A stretch of DNA of 64,000 nt, from positions 3,720,001 to 3,784,000 of the forward strand of contig NC_070566.1 in NCBI RefSeq assembly GCF_026914185.1. The letters are read 5' to 3'. Of the stretch, positions 54,901 through 64,000 are shown piece by piece. The first letter of the stretch is position 1; every line of letters starts with the position of its first letter. Origin of the DNA: Puccinia triticina. Its lineage: Eukaryota; Basidiomycota; Pucciniomycetes; Pucciniales; Pucciniaceae. The notes under the pieces are model-generated. The model did not search any database and was not told the DNA's origin. It saw only the letters and a program-made list of their open reading frames with translations. Both the position numbers and the translations under genes were made by a program.

Positions 54901-56130
54901 TATCATCAATATAGATAATGACCCATTTCTCATCAATTTCTTTTCTGAACTCAATGTCCATCATTCTCTGGAAATGAGAGGGGGCATTCTTGATCCCAAA
55001 CGGCATTCTCAGGTATTCATAGATTCCTTTGTGCATAATAATCCTGAGTAGATGTCTAGAATCTTCTGCAATGACATTCTGGTGAAAACCTTTGAGTACA
55101 TCCATACTAGTCAGATACTTAGCTTTGGCCAGGTTGTTCAGAGTCTCACTGATCTTAGGAATGGGATACCTGTCTGAAGCAGTGTAGGAATTCAAAGCTC
55201 TGAAGTCTCCTACCATTCTGGACTTTCCATTGTGCCAGGCAATGATTACAGGAGTAGTGATTTCAACTACTTCATTATGACCAACTTTCCTTAGAACATT
55301 CAGGTTTACTAGCTCTTCAATGTGTTGTTCAAGAGCTTCTCTGCTTTTGGGGCTGGCAGGATAAGGAGGTCTTCTGAAGAGAGGAGGATAGGGTCTTTCA
55401 GTTGTCAACTTGATATGAACTTCATGACCCTTAATGGCACCAAGGGGCTGGTTGGTGTTGGAGAAGGCAAGGTTGTTATTGTAGAGGACTTCAAACAACT
55501 TCTCTTTTTGCTCAATAGTTAACTTATCACTGAACTTGGCTTCACATAGTTCTTCTATAATAAATTTCTGCAGTTGAGGATGGGACTTCTTTACAGCAGA
55601 AATTTCATTAGAAGGACTCATTTTCTCCAGATGATGAGACTTCAAGCTAAATTTCTTCCTCTTGTTCTCATTTCCAATGGTAAAGAATCTCTCTTTGCTG
55701 TTTGTGATGTCAAAGCCATAAAGAGACATGTAATCATTTCCAAGGATAAGGTAGTTTATTCTTGCATTTTTCATAACTACAAATTCTGCTAGAATTCTAA
55801 TGGAACCTTTAGTGTGAGGAAAAATCAAAGCCATTTCTATTATGCCCATTGGCTGTAATTGATCACTACAGCTGTGAAACTTAGCATGGTTGATTGGCAT
55901 GAGCTTGTTTTCCCATTCTGGTATTATAGAATCCAGTAATTTGTTGCTGATGATTGAACAAGAAGCTCCACTATCAAGAAGACATGAGTGTTCTCTGGAT
56001 TCAATTAGGACAGTAGTGAGGTTTGCTTTTCCAGTAAGATGAGCTTTTCCTTTATCAGGTTTACATTTCATCAGTCTAGCATCCTCTATGTGGGAAGACT
56101 GGCAGGATTTGTCCCAGGTCTGCGGTTGAT
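54901..56130 (-). pseudogene. Ty3/Gypsy chromovirus pol, 5' part (protease, RT), 5'-truncated
   Basis: Minus strand, in frame with 48558-51019 once the Helitron is removed. It contains the aspartic protease active site (CLLDSGASCSIIS near 55960) and RT motifs in order: PPYPASPKSREALEQHIEEL, SRMVGDFRALNSYTASDRYP, SMDVLKGFHQN, YEYLRMPFGIKNAPSHFQRM and IIYIDD at the Helitron junction. All catalytic aspartates are kept. Upstream, gag and the 5' LTR are missing: similarity fades at about 56130 into sequence leading to the DIRS-like gag. Truncation plus Helitron plus TGA make the copy inactive. Confidence 0.88.
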
Positions 56131-56384
56131 GGTAGCTTACAGGAGCGTAGCGGATGTGGGCCGGTCCATGGAGTGGCGACCAGTGAGCCCCATCGCGCGC
56201 GCGTGCAGGCGACGCAGCGCAACCAGGGAGGTGTTGCGGCTGCGGGCGAAGAACCACGGCGTGGCTATCAGCGCCAAGGTCCCGGCAGCTGAACCGAGAA
56301 GATCAAGGACCCAGCGCCGAGGACTCATTGCCGGATCAGCATCCTTTCGCCGTCGCCAAACCGCAAAGAGGAGAAATTTGCCCA

Positions 56385-59014
56385 ATGGCTAATCGATTTT
56401 CCAACCTCGCAAGCCTCGCCAGATTGTCAATGACAGGAGCTCGCCAACAGCCAGAACCAGAAGGAGAGCCGACCCAAACACAGCAAGATCCGCTCATCCA
56501 GCAACACGGCGAAGAGGCCCAACAACCAGTTCACCAACAAGACAGCGAGGAGACGAGGCAGGCCGAGAAAGGGAGGAACAAACCCCCCAAGAAGACCGTC
56601 CCCCCGACAGACCGCGCAACGAGGTTGACCTCCAAGGCGCCAACCGGATCGAACACGCCCCGGGACGACCACACCATTCCTGAGGAAGGTCCGTTGACCA
56701 ACGGTGTGAGCCTGTGTCTCTTATGTGACAGCAGGACACAAGAAAAATGGGTGGGCACTGCTTGGATTTCTTGGGATAAAGAAATAACAAACAGTAAGAG
56801 AAAAAGAGAGAGAGAGAAATAGATGATCTGAGAGATGATATTCAAGGTTCTGTTGACCTGTAGGTGGGAACTAACATCCACTAGCAATGCTACTCCTTAA
56901 GGGAGTGCTGCCAAGCTGTGCCAGAGATTGCAACAGCCTCTTCTCACAATGGAAACATGGAAGGTATCTGAATTAGACAAGTCTAATCAGCCACAATTTT
57001 TTAGACTTCTCTGTGGATAGTCAAGGTTCTTTAAAGGGAAATCTATGTGGTTTGTTACTGACAAAAACCACAGAAAAAGAAGGATATGAAGTGATTTGAT
57101 CCTTGAGAGTAGATGTCTAGAGGTATATGTACCTGTGATCAAAGAGGAGAGAAACAAACAAGAGAGGAGAGAAAGCAGTCAAAGAGACAGAGAGGAACTC
57201 CTCTGAGATAATCAAGGTTCAATGAAAAGGGTACTAACTGTCAATATTCCTGTTGGTGATACTGGGAGTGTAGTGGCCTTGTTCTGGTGATCCTGGGTTG
57301 TCTGGAGGTGTGGTTCTGGTCTGCTGAAGTCTGTAGATCCTCCTCAGGCAAGGGGGATCCTGACTTCGAAAATTTTCACAGTTTGCTTATGTAATTACAT
57401 ATGTACATGTGGTTTGGCGCGCCTGGTAGCGCTGACACGTCACAACTGCGCATGCGCGCCACAACTCAAGAGCTCAGGGAAGGAGTAGAGTTACAGAGAA
57501 TTGGTAAGTTGTAAATAGGGTTAAAATTGCATGAGGAAACAGAATATGAAGTCAAAACAAGGATATCTCTTAAGATGAAAAAGATATGAAGTAATTCATA
57601 TGTAAAAAGTAGAAAAAGGCAGACTTTAGGTCAGCTGTGTTGACTCTAAGGCTGACAAACGGCGCCCCCCCAGTAGCACAGCTCTACCAAGACCTACTGG
57701 GGGATAAGTCGCAGAGGCCCAAGACGAAAGGAGCGGAAGCCGGTAAGTTGTTGATAGGTTAAGACCAAACCAGAGGAATAACTGAGCGCATGTTGCTACC
57801 ACAACTTAGCTGCCCTTCTTGTCGACCACGACGAGATTGAGTTGTTGAACCCACGACGAACCCAAAGCCCAGAGGCCGGAGCGCAAACAAAGGTGTCCTT
57901 GATGGTTGATTGGGCACTAGCAGCAGAGGCCAAAGGGAATGCCGAACTGGCGTTGATGTTCTTTAAGATCAGCAAGAATCTAGGAAGGACCGTACCAGCA
58001 ACGGATCACCAACAAGCCCCCCTGACCAACCCAGTCATGCGCTTGTCAGAGAGAACCAAGGCGCTATCCAACAACAATAGGACAGTCACCGTGAACCCCG
58101 CATTGAATCCCACGGACGCCCTGACCGAGGAAACAATCCCTCCTATCGGCCCGGTGGACACCATGCCTTCCGGTGTGGTTTTCGACGACGCAGCACGACC
58201 GACAAGCGGTGACGTCGGCTTCACACCGTTTTTCGAACGCAATCTACGGGAGCTGAGGAGCCCGCTGCCCTTGACGATCTTTAATGAAGTGTGGCAAGAT
58301 AAAGCTATCATCCATTACGCGGAGAAGCGCTCCAAAGCAGACGAAAACAACACCAATAAATACCGGTACACGGGGTACCCATACCCATGCGAGTATACTC
58401 AGACGTACGCCAAATGGTCCATCAACCATCAAGGTTTCCAGGCAGCCTTGATCAAGGTCTGCAACTACGTCAAATTCGCTGGGTGGGTTCAAGCCCACAA
58501 GAGGATTTGCAATCAACTCGTCACCCAGCACGGGTTCATGACGGGGCTCCGGTACAACATTAACGTTTGGATGAACGCATTCACACACCGGGTCGTGATG
58601 CCCGACGGGCGGATCTCCATCAGCAACATCTCAGTCAGGAATAAAGAGATAGCCCAGAAAATCATCGCTCGAACTCGGAAATTCGACGAAATCGACTTCA
58701 CCAAAAACCCTTACGCAAAGGGGGGCGAGAGGAAGACATGGGATCCAGTCATGGCCCAGGACCCTGCCAAAACCGCCAACCATCAGAACCCCAACCCGAA
58801 TCCGAAGAACGGCAACAACAGCCAACCACGGCAGCAAGCATCCTCGAGCAGGGCACATTCACCCAGGGATCAAGGGCCGAGCGGAGGCAGGCAAAGCCGG
58901 ACCCAGGGCTATAAAGGCAACCGCTGGGACGGCGGCTACAACGACAGGGGTCGCGACCGCAGTAAGGACCGCAAAGACAGAGGAAACAATCAAGGGGACA
59001 CACGAGGAGAATGA
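56385..59014 (+). pseudogene. DIRS-like element gag-type gene, spliced, split by a solo LTR
   Basis: Met at 56385 opens MANRFSNLASLARLSMTG, then a Gln/Pro-rich stretch. The frame is interrupted by the beta solo LTR 56705-57657, and removing it with one AACGG copy restores the frame (PLTNGAPPVAQLYQDLLGDK). A 67-nt intron follows (57743-57809, GTAAGT...TTAG), and exon 2 continues ALLVDHDEIELLNPRRTQSP to the stop at 59012. Exon 2 has the conserved core LPLTIFNEVWQDKAIIHYAE, TGYPYPCEYTQTYAKWSINH, HGFMTGLRYNINVWMNAFTH and a basic, Gly/Arg/Asn-rich tail, as in gag-like proteins of tyrosine-recombinase (DIRS/Ngaro) retroelements of rusts. The family call is from resemblance. Without the LTR the gene would be open throughout. 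Confidence 0.7.
56705..57657 (-). mobile_element. Solo LTR, family beta, inside the DIRS-like gag
   Basis: Plus-strand ends TGTGAGCCTGTG and CTAAGGCTGACA; perfect 5-bp duplications AACGG (56700-56704 and 57658-57662). Same family as 47551-48520, only 9 kb away, but in a different host element. Confidence 0.92.
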
Positions 59015-59341
59015 CGCGGTGGCGGGAAAGGCAGAAGCCAACAAAACCAGTAAGACCCCGTTAGTTGATACCATCATCGTCTGGTGGGCTGGTTCGCGTG
59101 AGCAGGAATAGGGCGTTGCAGGGATTGATATCGAGTCTCCCGCCCCCATACCCTTGCTAATTTTTGGTGGTTCACCCCTCATCCATGGCGTAGCTACCCA
59201 CGCCCCCCCCCCCTTTTTTTGTTGCCCACCAACCACTCGTGCACTTTGTACCTCCCAGTCACCAGCCCCCCCTTGCCCAAACCAAGAGTATGTACGGAGG
59301 CCTGATAATTCGAATCAAATTCCTTTTCCCTTGTTTTTCCT

Positions 59342-60629
59342 ACGCAATCCAAGCATGATAGGTCTTGAAGCCATGAAACCAAACCCATGTGAGAATTTGA
59401 GAGCCCAAAGAGGTAGGGGAACGATCATGGGCAGCAGGTGCAAAGTAAGGAGAGGCGGGGACGGTGCAACATGGCCGACCTCAGTGTCATGCGAGATGAA
59501 CGTCGCAGAGTGGACAAAGGCGCTAAAAAAGTGGGACCTACTACCCGAGTACGAGGACGTACTAACAGGCTTTGCTAGAGGTTTTACCCAAGGAAACCCT
59601 CCACACTTCATAGAGTCGGCGGGGAACTTCTACTCGCCACCAAACCACGACTCGGCATGGCAGGCAAAGGCTAAGATTGAGGAGTCCTTCCAGAAGGAAT
59701 TAGCGGCAGGGAGGATGTTTGGGCCTTTGGAAAAAGAAGAAGTATCACAACATTTCAAGTTCTTCCAAACAAGTCCGCTTGGCGCCGTGATAAACGGCGA
59801 CGGATCACTGCGCCCCATAAACAACTTATCCTTTCCCCACGGACGGCAGGGCATACCTTCAGTTAACTCCTTCGTGGACTCAAAAAACTTCCCAACCACC
59901 TGGGACGACTTCAATACCGTGGCCAAGTTCATCCGTGAACTGGAAGAACCAGTCCTTCTCGCCATCTTTGATTGGGAAAAGGCATACCGCCAAATTCCAA
60001 AAGCACCGGACCAATGGCCGTACCTAATGGTAAGGACCTTTGACGACAAATTCTTGCTAGATACAAGGATAACCTTCGGTGGAGTTGCTGGATGCGGGTC
60101 CTTTGGCCGACCAGCAGACGCATGGAAGTCGTTAATGCTGAAGGAATTTGAGGTCCTTGCCATCTTTCGGTGGGTGGACGACAACTTGTTTGTCAAAAGC
60201 GCAAATTCCAACCTGGAGATGATTGATGTCGTGAAACGCTTGGACCAACTGGGCGTGAAGACAAACAAAGAAAAATTCTCTCCATTCTTGGAGGAGCAGA
60301 AATACCACGGGTTCATATGGAACGGCCGGCACAAGACAGTCCGACTACTGGCAGATAAGCTCAGCAAGAGGATCAACCAGATTCAAGCCTTCCTCAAACG
60401 AGAGGCAAAGTTTTTCTACGGGGAAGTCGAGATATTAGCAGGTCGGTTGAATCACGTGGCGTACGCGCTACCGCAACTACGCTGTTACATCCGTAGTCTG
60501 TACAAATGGATGATTGAGTGGCAGGACAGACGGTCGCGCCGACCAGTACCCGGAGATGTAAAACCCCCGCGCCGCGGGCGCCGTGGATTTCACAAACCAT
60601 TCACAAGGAACCAAGCCAACCACATATAG
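59342..60629 (+). CDS. DIRS-like reverse transcriptase, 3'-truncated
   Basis: Plus-strand frame open from 59154; the plausible coding part begins at a methionine near 59356 or 59500. Blocks are HFIESAGNFYSPPNHDSAWQ, QTSPLGAVINGDGSLRPINN, AIFDWEKAYRQIP (palm), ITFGGVAGCGSFGRPADAWK and the catalytic FRWVDDNLFVK, then KYHGFIWN and an RNase-H-like linker EVEILAGRLNHVAYALPQLR. This pattern (DWEKAYRQIP, VDDN, LAGRLNHVA) is that of tyrosine-recombinase retrotransposon RTs rather than Ty3 or Ty1. After WMIEWQDRRSRRPVPGDVK the similarity stops and a foreign Arg/Pro-rich tail reaches the stop at 60629. No tyrosine recombinase follows, so the element is 3'-truncated. The gag-like gene lies 330 bp upstream on the same strand. 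Confidence 0.72.
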
Positions 60630-60639
60630 TCTCAAGATC

Positions 60640-61214
60640 CCCGCTCCCCCTCCTAGCTCAGTAGAGACCCCGACCCTTCTGACTTTCTCCCCTGAGCTAG
60701 GTGAGCCTTCTTCCCTTTTCTGTTTCCCGCTTTTCCTTGATAATCATGTGTAGTACAAGAGAGACCCCGACCCTTCTGACTGTCTCCCCTGAGCTAGTCC
60801 CCTTTGCAATCAAGCCGACGTTGGTATCAGAACTCCAGGAGACCGGTGTCTCCCCTGTGCCAACGCCTTAGCTCAGTGAAGAGCTTTGGCTCTTACACTT
60901 TTTTTTTCTGATCCCGACTGAATGATTTTTTTTTTGGACTCCCTACGGACTTCTACGGACTTGATCGCTTCGGACCAGCTCGACTATAGCTGGATCAGAC
61001 TACTCCGTTGCGTGGACTTCTCAAACTGCCCCCCCCACTCCCACCGAACTCAACTGGACTCGATCGCATTGGACCAGCTTGACTAAAGCTGGATCGGACT
61101 ACTCCTTTGCGCAGACTTCTCGAACTACCCCCCCCTCACTTCTACCGAACTCAACAAACCACCCCACCAACCAATCCCCTATTCTTTCTCCTCTTGGTTG
61201 CCACGACCCGGTTC
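60640..61214 (+). repeat. Leader/LTR remnant with direct repeats
   Basis: A block of about 38 bp (AGAGACCCCGACCCTTCTGA followed by CTTTCTCCCCTGAGCTAG) occurs at about 60663 and again at about 60763. Another pair (CTGGACTCGATCGC/GGACTTGATCGC plus TTGGACCAGCT) lies at 60960-61110. It immediately precedes a retrotransposon gag start, so it is probably its LTR end and leader. Confidence 0.5.
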
Positions 61215-62256
61215 ATGTCCACACGACGGACCATATTGTCCGACCAGCTCATCCCAATTACGGATCCGGAAGAGATTCTGCGCCGGGCAAGGGCAGAACA
61301 ACTTCAAGCGCAACAACTCGCGGCGGCGTCCCAACAAACCCTCTCCACAAACGATCCCCCACCCGCAAACTCAACCAGCAGTGCTACTGAGTTTGACCCC
61401 CCCGGACACCAAGCAACCGACGGCATCTTTGTAGGCTCGGCACCAGCGGCTCTCCCGTCAGGTCTTCATTCGTCCCACGCGCCATAGCCCTCTACTCCAG
61501 CTGCCCCAGAACTCCCCGACGACCATCCATCTGCCCCAGGACTTCCCGAAGACCAGAAAGTACCGGGCGGCACTGTGGACGAGATGGACCCGCCACTGAA
61601 CCCCCATATTATCAACCCTGCGACGGACGCGAAGCCCCCAGAGACAGACAACCACACAAGGCCCGGTCCGTTCCCCACGCCAAACGACCCGCCCCCACCG
61701 CCGGCAGCGAGCAACAGCCTGTCGACAAGAGACTACATGAAAATGCTTATGTCCTCACAACAGGCCAGCGTCTCGCAAGCCCACGCTGATTGGATGGAGT
61801 ATGCGGCCCGGTTGACTTGGGCCGAAGAATCCAACGCGGGTTGAGTAGCTCGTCTGGAGGATGCGCTTGCAACATTACTCAAGAATCGAGCCCACTCTAG
61901 CCAACCCACCGCCCATCCAAGCGATCAAGTAGATCACCGCAAGCTGAACACGTCGGACGCCCCGAAATACACAGGGCCATACATGGAAATTGAGCCGTTC
62001 TTGCTGTGGATCAACGGAGTAGAGATCTTCTTCACGGCAAAGGAGATCACGAACGATAAGGATAAAATCCTTATTGTTGGCCGGTTGATCTCAGAGACCA
62101 ACCTACTTTCATTCTACCAGTCACAAGCGTCATCGTTATTGGGGAGATCCTGGACAGTGGCCAAAGAAGAGCTGTTTGATGTCGCCCTCCCTTCGCAATG
62201 GCTCACCTCCCTGGAGAGGCAGATCAGATACTTCAAAATGGGAGAGTCCGAAACGT
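61215..62256 (+). pseudogene. LTR-retrotransposon gag, two nonsense codons, cut by an LTR
   Basis: Met at 61215 (MSTRRTILSDQLIPITDPEE) opens a gag-like frame with an acidic/Gln-rich N-terminus, a Pro-rich middle and a retrotransposon gag domain at the end (KYTGPYMEIEPFLLWINGVE, KILIVGRLISETNLLSFYQS, LERQIRYFKMGE). Two in-frame stops interrupt it, TAG at 61485-61487 and TGA at 61842-61844, both explicable by single C-to-T changes. The frame is then broken at 62256 by the zeta LTR. Nucleocapsid, protease and pol are absent from the window. It is probably a Ty3-type element distinct from the 48-56 kb copy. Confidence 0.8.
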
Positions 62257-63070
62257 TGTGGTGGCCAAAATGGTAGTCGGCTTCAGTTTCAATCTTCAAG
62301 ATCAGCCCTCAAGAAAACCACCCTCAAGATCAAGATTCAAGCCTCAAGATCCTCAAGGCTCAAGATTCAAATCTCAATATCACCTTCCCAATTCCTCTCA
62401 GCTTCCTTTTTTTTCCCCTCTTCCTATTTCTCACTTTCCTCTCTGTCTCCTCTTCTCTTTTTCTTGGTCCTAACACAGAACTACCTGTGGATTTATTCCT
62501 AGTTGTTTGTCTTTTCTGGTTTTGTTTCTTCCTTGTCTTCCTCAGCCATGTCCATTTCCATTCTTCCTGGTTCCTTTCTCATCTTCTTAATTTGTGGTCC
62601 TCATTGGTTTCATGTTTTCAGCTCTTGGTTTTATTTCTCTTCCTTTTTCTTCTTTGTGTTGTCTTTGTTCTTTTCTATCTCTCTGTTGTCTGTGGTGTGT
62701 GCGCGCGCATGGCGCGCAAGGAGATGATGACATGTCTGTGACAGGCCTCCAGGAATCCAAGTTCCTGGCGAACTTGGAGGATGGGAGGCCATAGCATTCT
62801 GTTCTGATCCAAGGCGGAGGCTATCAGCAATTAATTCTTTTCGATCCGATACTTCCCGATTCTGCGCACGAGCGCCCAATCCCTTTTCCCAAGACATTCC
62901 AACAAAACTGCCGGCGAAGATCAACTCTCCGCCGTACCTCAAAAACCACTTCCCAGCTATCACTTTGATTCTTTTGACTCTCTTTTCCGGACCACTCGAG
63001 AGGGCAGCCTCTTAGGCATCTTTTCCCCTCCCAGCGCTGCCGCCGGCCTAGCACCGGACGGAGCTCCATA
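62257..63070 (+). mobile_element. 5' LTR of an LTR retrotransposon, family zeta
   Basis: Starts TGTGGTGGCCAAAATGG and ends near GGAGCTCCATATT, just before a primer binding site. About 814 bp. It contains pyrimidine-rich tracts (62340-62700) and the GCGCGCGCATGGCGCGC palindrome near 62700. A reverse copy is at 30996-31744. Because a PBS and an open gag follow, this is the 5' LTR of a longer element rather than a solo LTR. Confidence 0.8.
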
Positions 63071-63072
63071 TT

Positions 63073-63123
63073 TGGTCCCCCGAGCCGGGATCGAACCAGC
63101 GACCTCAAGATTTACAGTCTCGC
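63073..63123 (+). promoter_or_regulatory. Extended primer binding site complementary to mature tRNA-Tyr
   Basis: Starts TGG (complement of CCA) followed by the complement of the acceptor strand, T arm, variable region and whole anticodon arm of a tRNA. Read on the minus strand it contains the T loop TTCGATC, a 5-bp anticodon stem and loop CTGTAAA with anticodon GTA (complement at 63113-63115), and ends GGGGGACCA. Fungal tRNA-Tyr genes carry an intron next to the anticodon; none is present here, and CCA is included, so the match is to mature tRNA. Typical primer sites are 8-18 nt; this match is about 51 nt. Confidence 0.75.
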
Positions 63124-63666
63124 ACTGTGGTTTTGAGGCGTTTGGCGGTTATAAATTTCCTTTTTTTTTCCTTCTCCTTTTTGATTCCCATCCGTTCGAA
63201 TCACAGAATCTTAGCTGAACCAGCTTGGATTCTTTTCCAAATCACTTCTCGAGGATTCGCGACACGAGGCACGGATTCCTTTGAGGCGCTGACAGTGCCT
63301 CAGAGCCATCCCATCAATCCTCAGCGAACGATCTCGACCAATCGGCCTCCCCCCTTTTTTGAGTGGATTCCTTTGAGGCGCCAACAGTGCCTCAGAGCCA
63401 TCTCTCATTCCTCGCCGCCCCACTTCGTCGCAGGAGCCGCTGTAGTCCTCGTTTTAAAGGATCAAGACGTTTCAGGCTCCCATTTCTTTATTTCTTTCTT
63501 TTTTTTTCTTTAGGTGTTCAGTCGCGGGGCACAGGAGTAGCAGAAGTAAGTCCCCTCTAATTAGTAGCACCTCCGAAGCACTACTTTTTTTGTCAAAGCA
63601 TTATTGCCACCGCTGTGAGCCGCCCCTCGATTTCTGCTTGTTTCTCTCATCAGATTCACTCTCAAG
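63124..63666 (+). other. Retrotransposon 5' leader
   Basis: Noncoding leader between primer site and gag. It includes a tandem duplication: TTTGAGGCGCTGACAGTGCC near 63279 and a copy near 63372 (TTTGAGGCGCCAACAGTGCC), each followed by TCAGAGCCATC. T-rich tracts flank it. Confidence 0.6.
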
Positions 63667-64000
63667 ATGGACGGCGTCACTGGGAATCCTCCTCGCGTGA
63701 GGATGGTCAAAATCAAACCTCAAAACAAGGCATTGAAGTTTTCGTGTTCGGAAGTCGAGCTGTTTCTTGATGACTACGAGCTAGCTGCAGAATTGGACGG
63801 CGCGTCTGATTTCGACAAGGCTCGTCAGATCGGCTCGTTTGTTGAGGATGGGGAAACTCGGACTATCCTGGCGACGCTCGATGGCTATAAGCCGCCCGAT
63901 TGGTCGAAGCTCAAAGCCGCTATGCTGAGCTACTGGGTTGACGTCGACAAGGCTCTGTTCACCGAGAGAGACATCACCAGCCTGGTCGATACGTGGGCGA
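63667..64000 (+). CDS. LTR-retrotransposon gag, N-terminal part (runs off the window)
   Basis: ATG at 63667 opens a frame with no stop to the window end (111 codons). It starts MDGVTGNPPRVRMVKIKPQN, then KFSCSEVELFLDDYELAAEL and RQIGSFVEDGETRTILATLD, and ends in the frame TERDITSLVDTWA. The pattern of a short basic N-terminus followed by a helical segment with F-DDYE and a later W/Y pair fits N-terminal gag of Ty3-type retrotransposons, whose product forms the virus-like particle. Position 594 bp after the primer site fits. It is intact as far as seen, so this could be a young element; pol and the 3' LTR would lie beyond 64000. Confidence 0.65.
   Translation, partial: MDGVTGNPPRVRMVKIKPQNKALKFSCSEVELFLDDYELAAELDGASDFDKARQIGSFVEDGETRTILATLDGYKPPDWSKLKAAMLSYWVDVDKALFTERDITSLVDTWA

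Noticed and set aside
62487..62741. Hydrophobic Phe/Leu-rich frame that looks like a membrane protein
   Set aside because: It lies entirely inside the zeta LTR, in a pyrimidine-rich tract, and the same tract occurs reversed at 31.3-31.7 kb.
63060..63130. tRNA-Tyr gene on the minus strand
   Set aside because: Only the 3' part is present, the D arm and 5' acceptor strand are absent, CCA is encoded and there is no intron; it fits a primer binding site behind an LTR instead.

Overview
The window reads as a eukaryotic, transposon-saturated intergenic region, most likely of a basidiomycete and probably a rust fungus (Pucciniales). Supporting this are short spliceosomal introns (about 50-90 nt) in the few genes and in a hAT transposase, fungal-type Ty3 chromovirus and DIRS-like coding regions, and fungal-looking host gene fragments (mitochondrial Hsp70, ribosomal protein uS2). 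The rust assignment is inference from family resemblance, not proof. There is no bacterial-style operon, rRNA gene, tRNA gene or CRISPR array.

Layout. 0-7.2 kb: two palindrome-based minisatellites; a complete but inactivated hAT element (1017-6531) sits inside the second and itself carries a 1.2-kb foldback element and a 342-bp solo LTR. 7.2-13.7 kb: noncoding, with a second copy of the foldback and a solo LTR. 13.7-21.4 kb: a long GGCAATGCC minisatellite split by a nest of LTR-like elements. 21.5-24.4 kb: Copia and gag debris plus a hAT-type MITE. 24.7-26.2 kb: palindromic minisatellite. 26.4-30.1 kb: the only probable host genes, both on the minus strand: a cysteine-rich, possibly secreted protein and a spliced, signal-peptide-bearing trehalose-phosphatase-like protein that has lost catalytic residues. 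30.3-37.4 kb: Mutator-like MITE, solo LTRs, a CACTA-like element, a Helitron end and a uS2 pseudogene. 37.5-42.1 kb: FAR1-type MULE fragment broken by an insertion nest at least three levels deep. 42.1-47.5 kb: CCGGTC hairpin minisatellite split by two LTRs, plus a hAT MITE. 47.5-56.1 kb: 5'-truncated Ty3/Gypsy chromovirus (minus strand) whose reverse transcriptase is split exactly in the YIDD motif by a 3.9-kb Helitron carrying rearranged mitochondrial Hsp70 pieces. 56.1-60.6 kb: DIRS-like element with spliced gag and RT. 60.6-64 kb: a decayed gag interrupted by the 5' LTR of another LTR retrotransposon, whose primer binding site is complementary to the whole 3' part of mature tRNA-Tyr and whose gag runs off the window end.

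How the parts relate. Most of the sequence can be peeled back by target-site duplications: at least eight solo-LTR-like segments keep perfect 4- or 5-bp TSDs, and DNA elements keep 2-, 3-, 8- and 9-bp TSDs. Several insertions landed inside minisatellites whose repeat unit is itself a hairpin-forming palindrome, and such minisatellites, of at least seven unrelated unit sequences, are the most distinctive structural theme. Boundaries are exact where a TSD is quoted and approximate elsewhere. Family names (alpha to zeta) are local labels.
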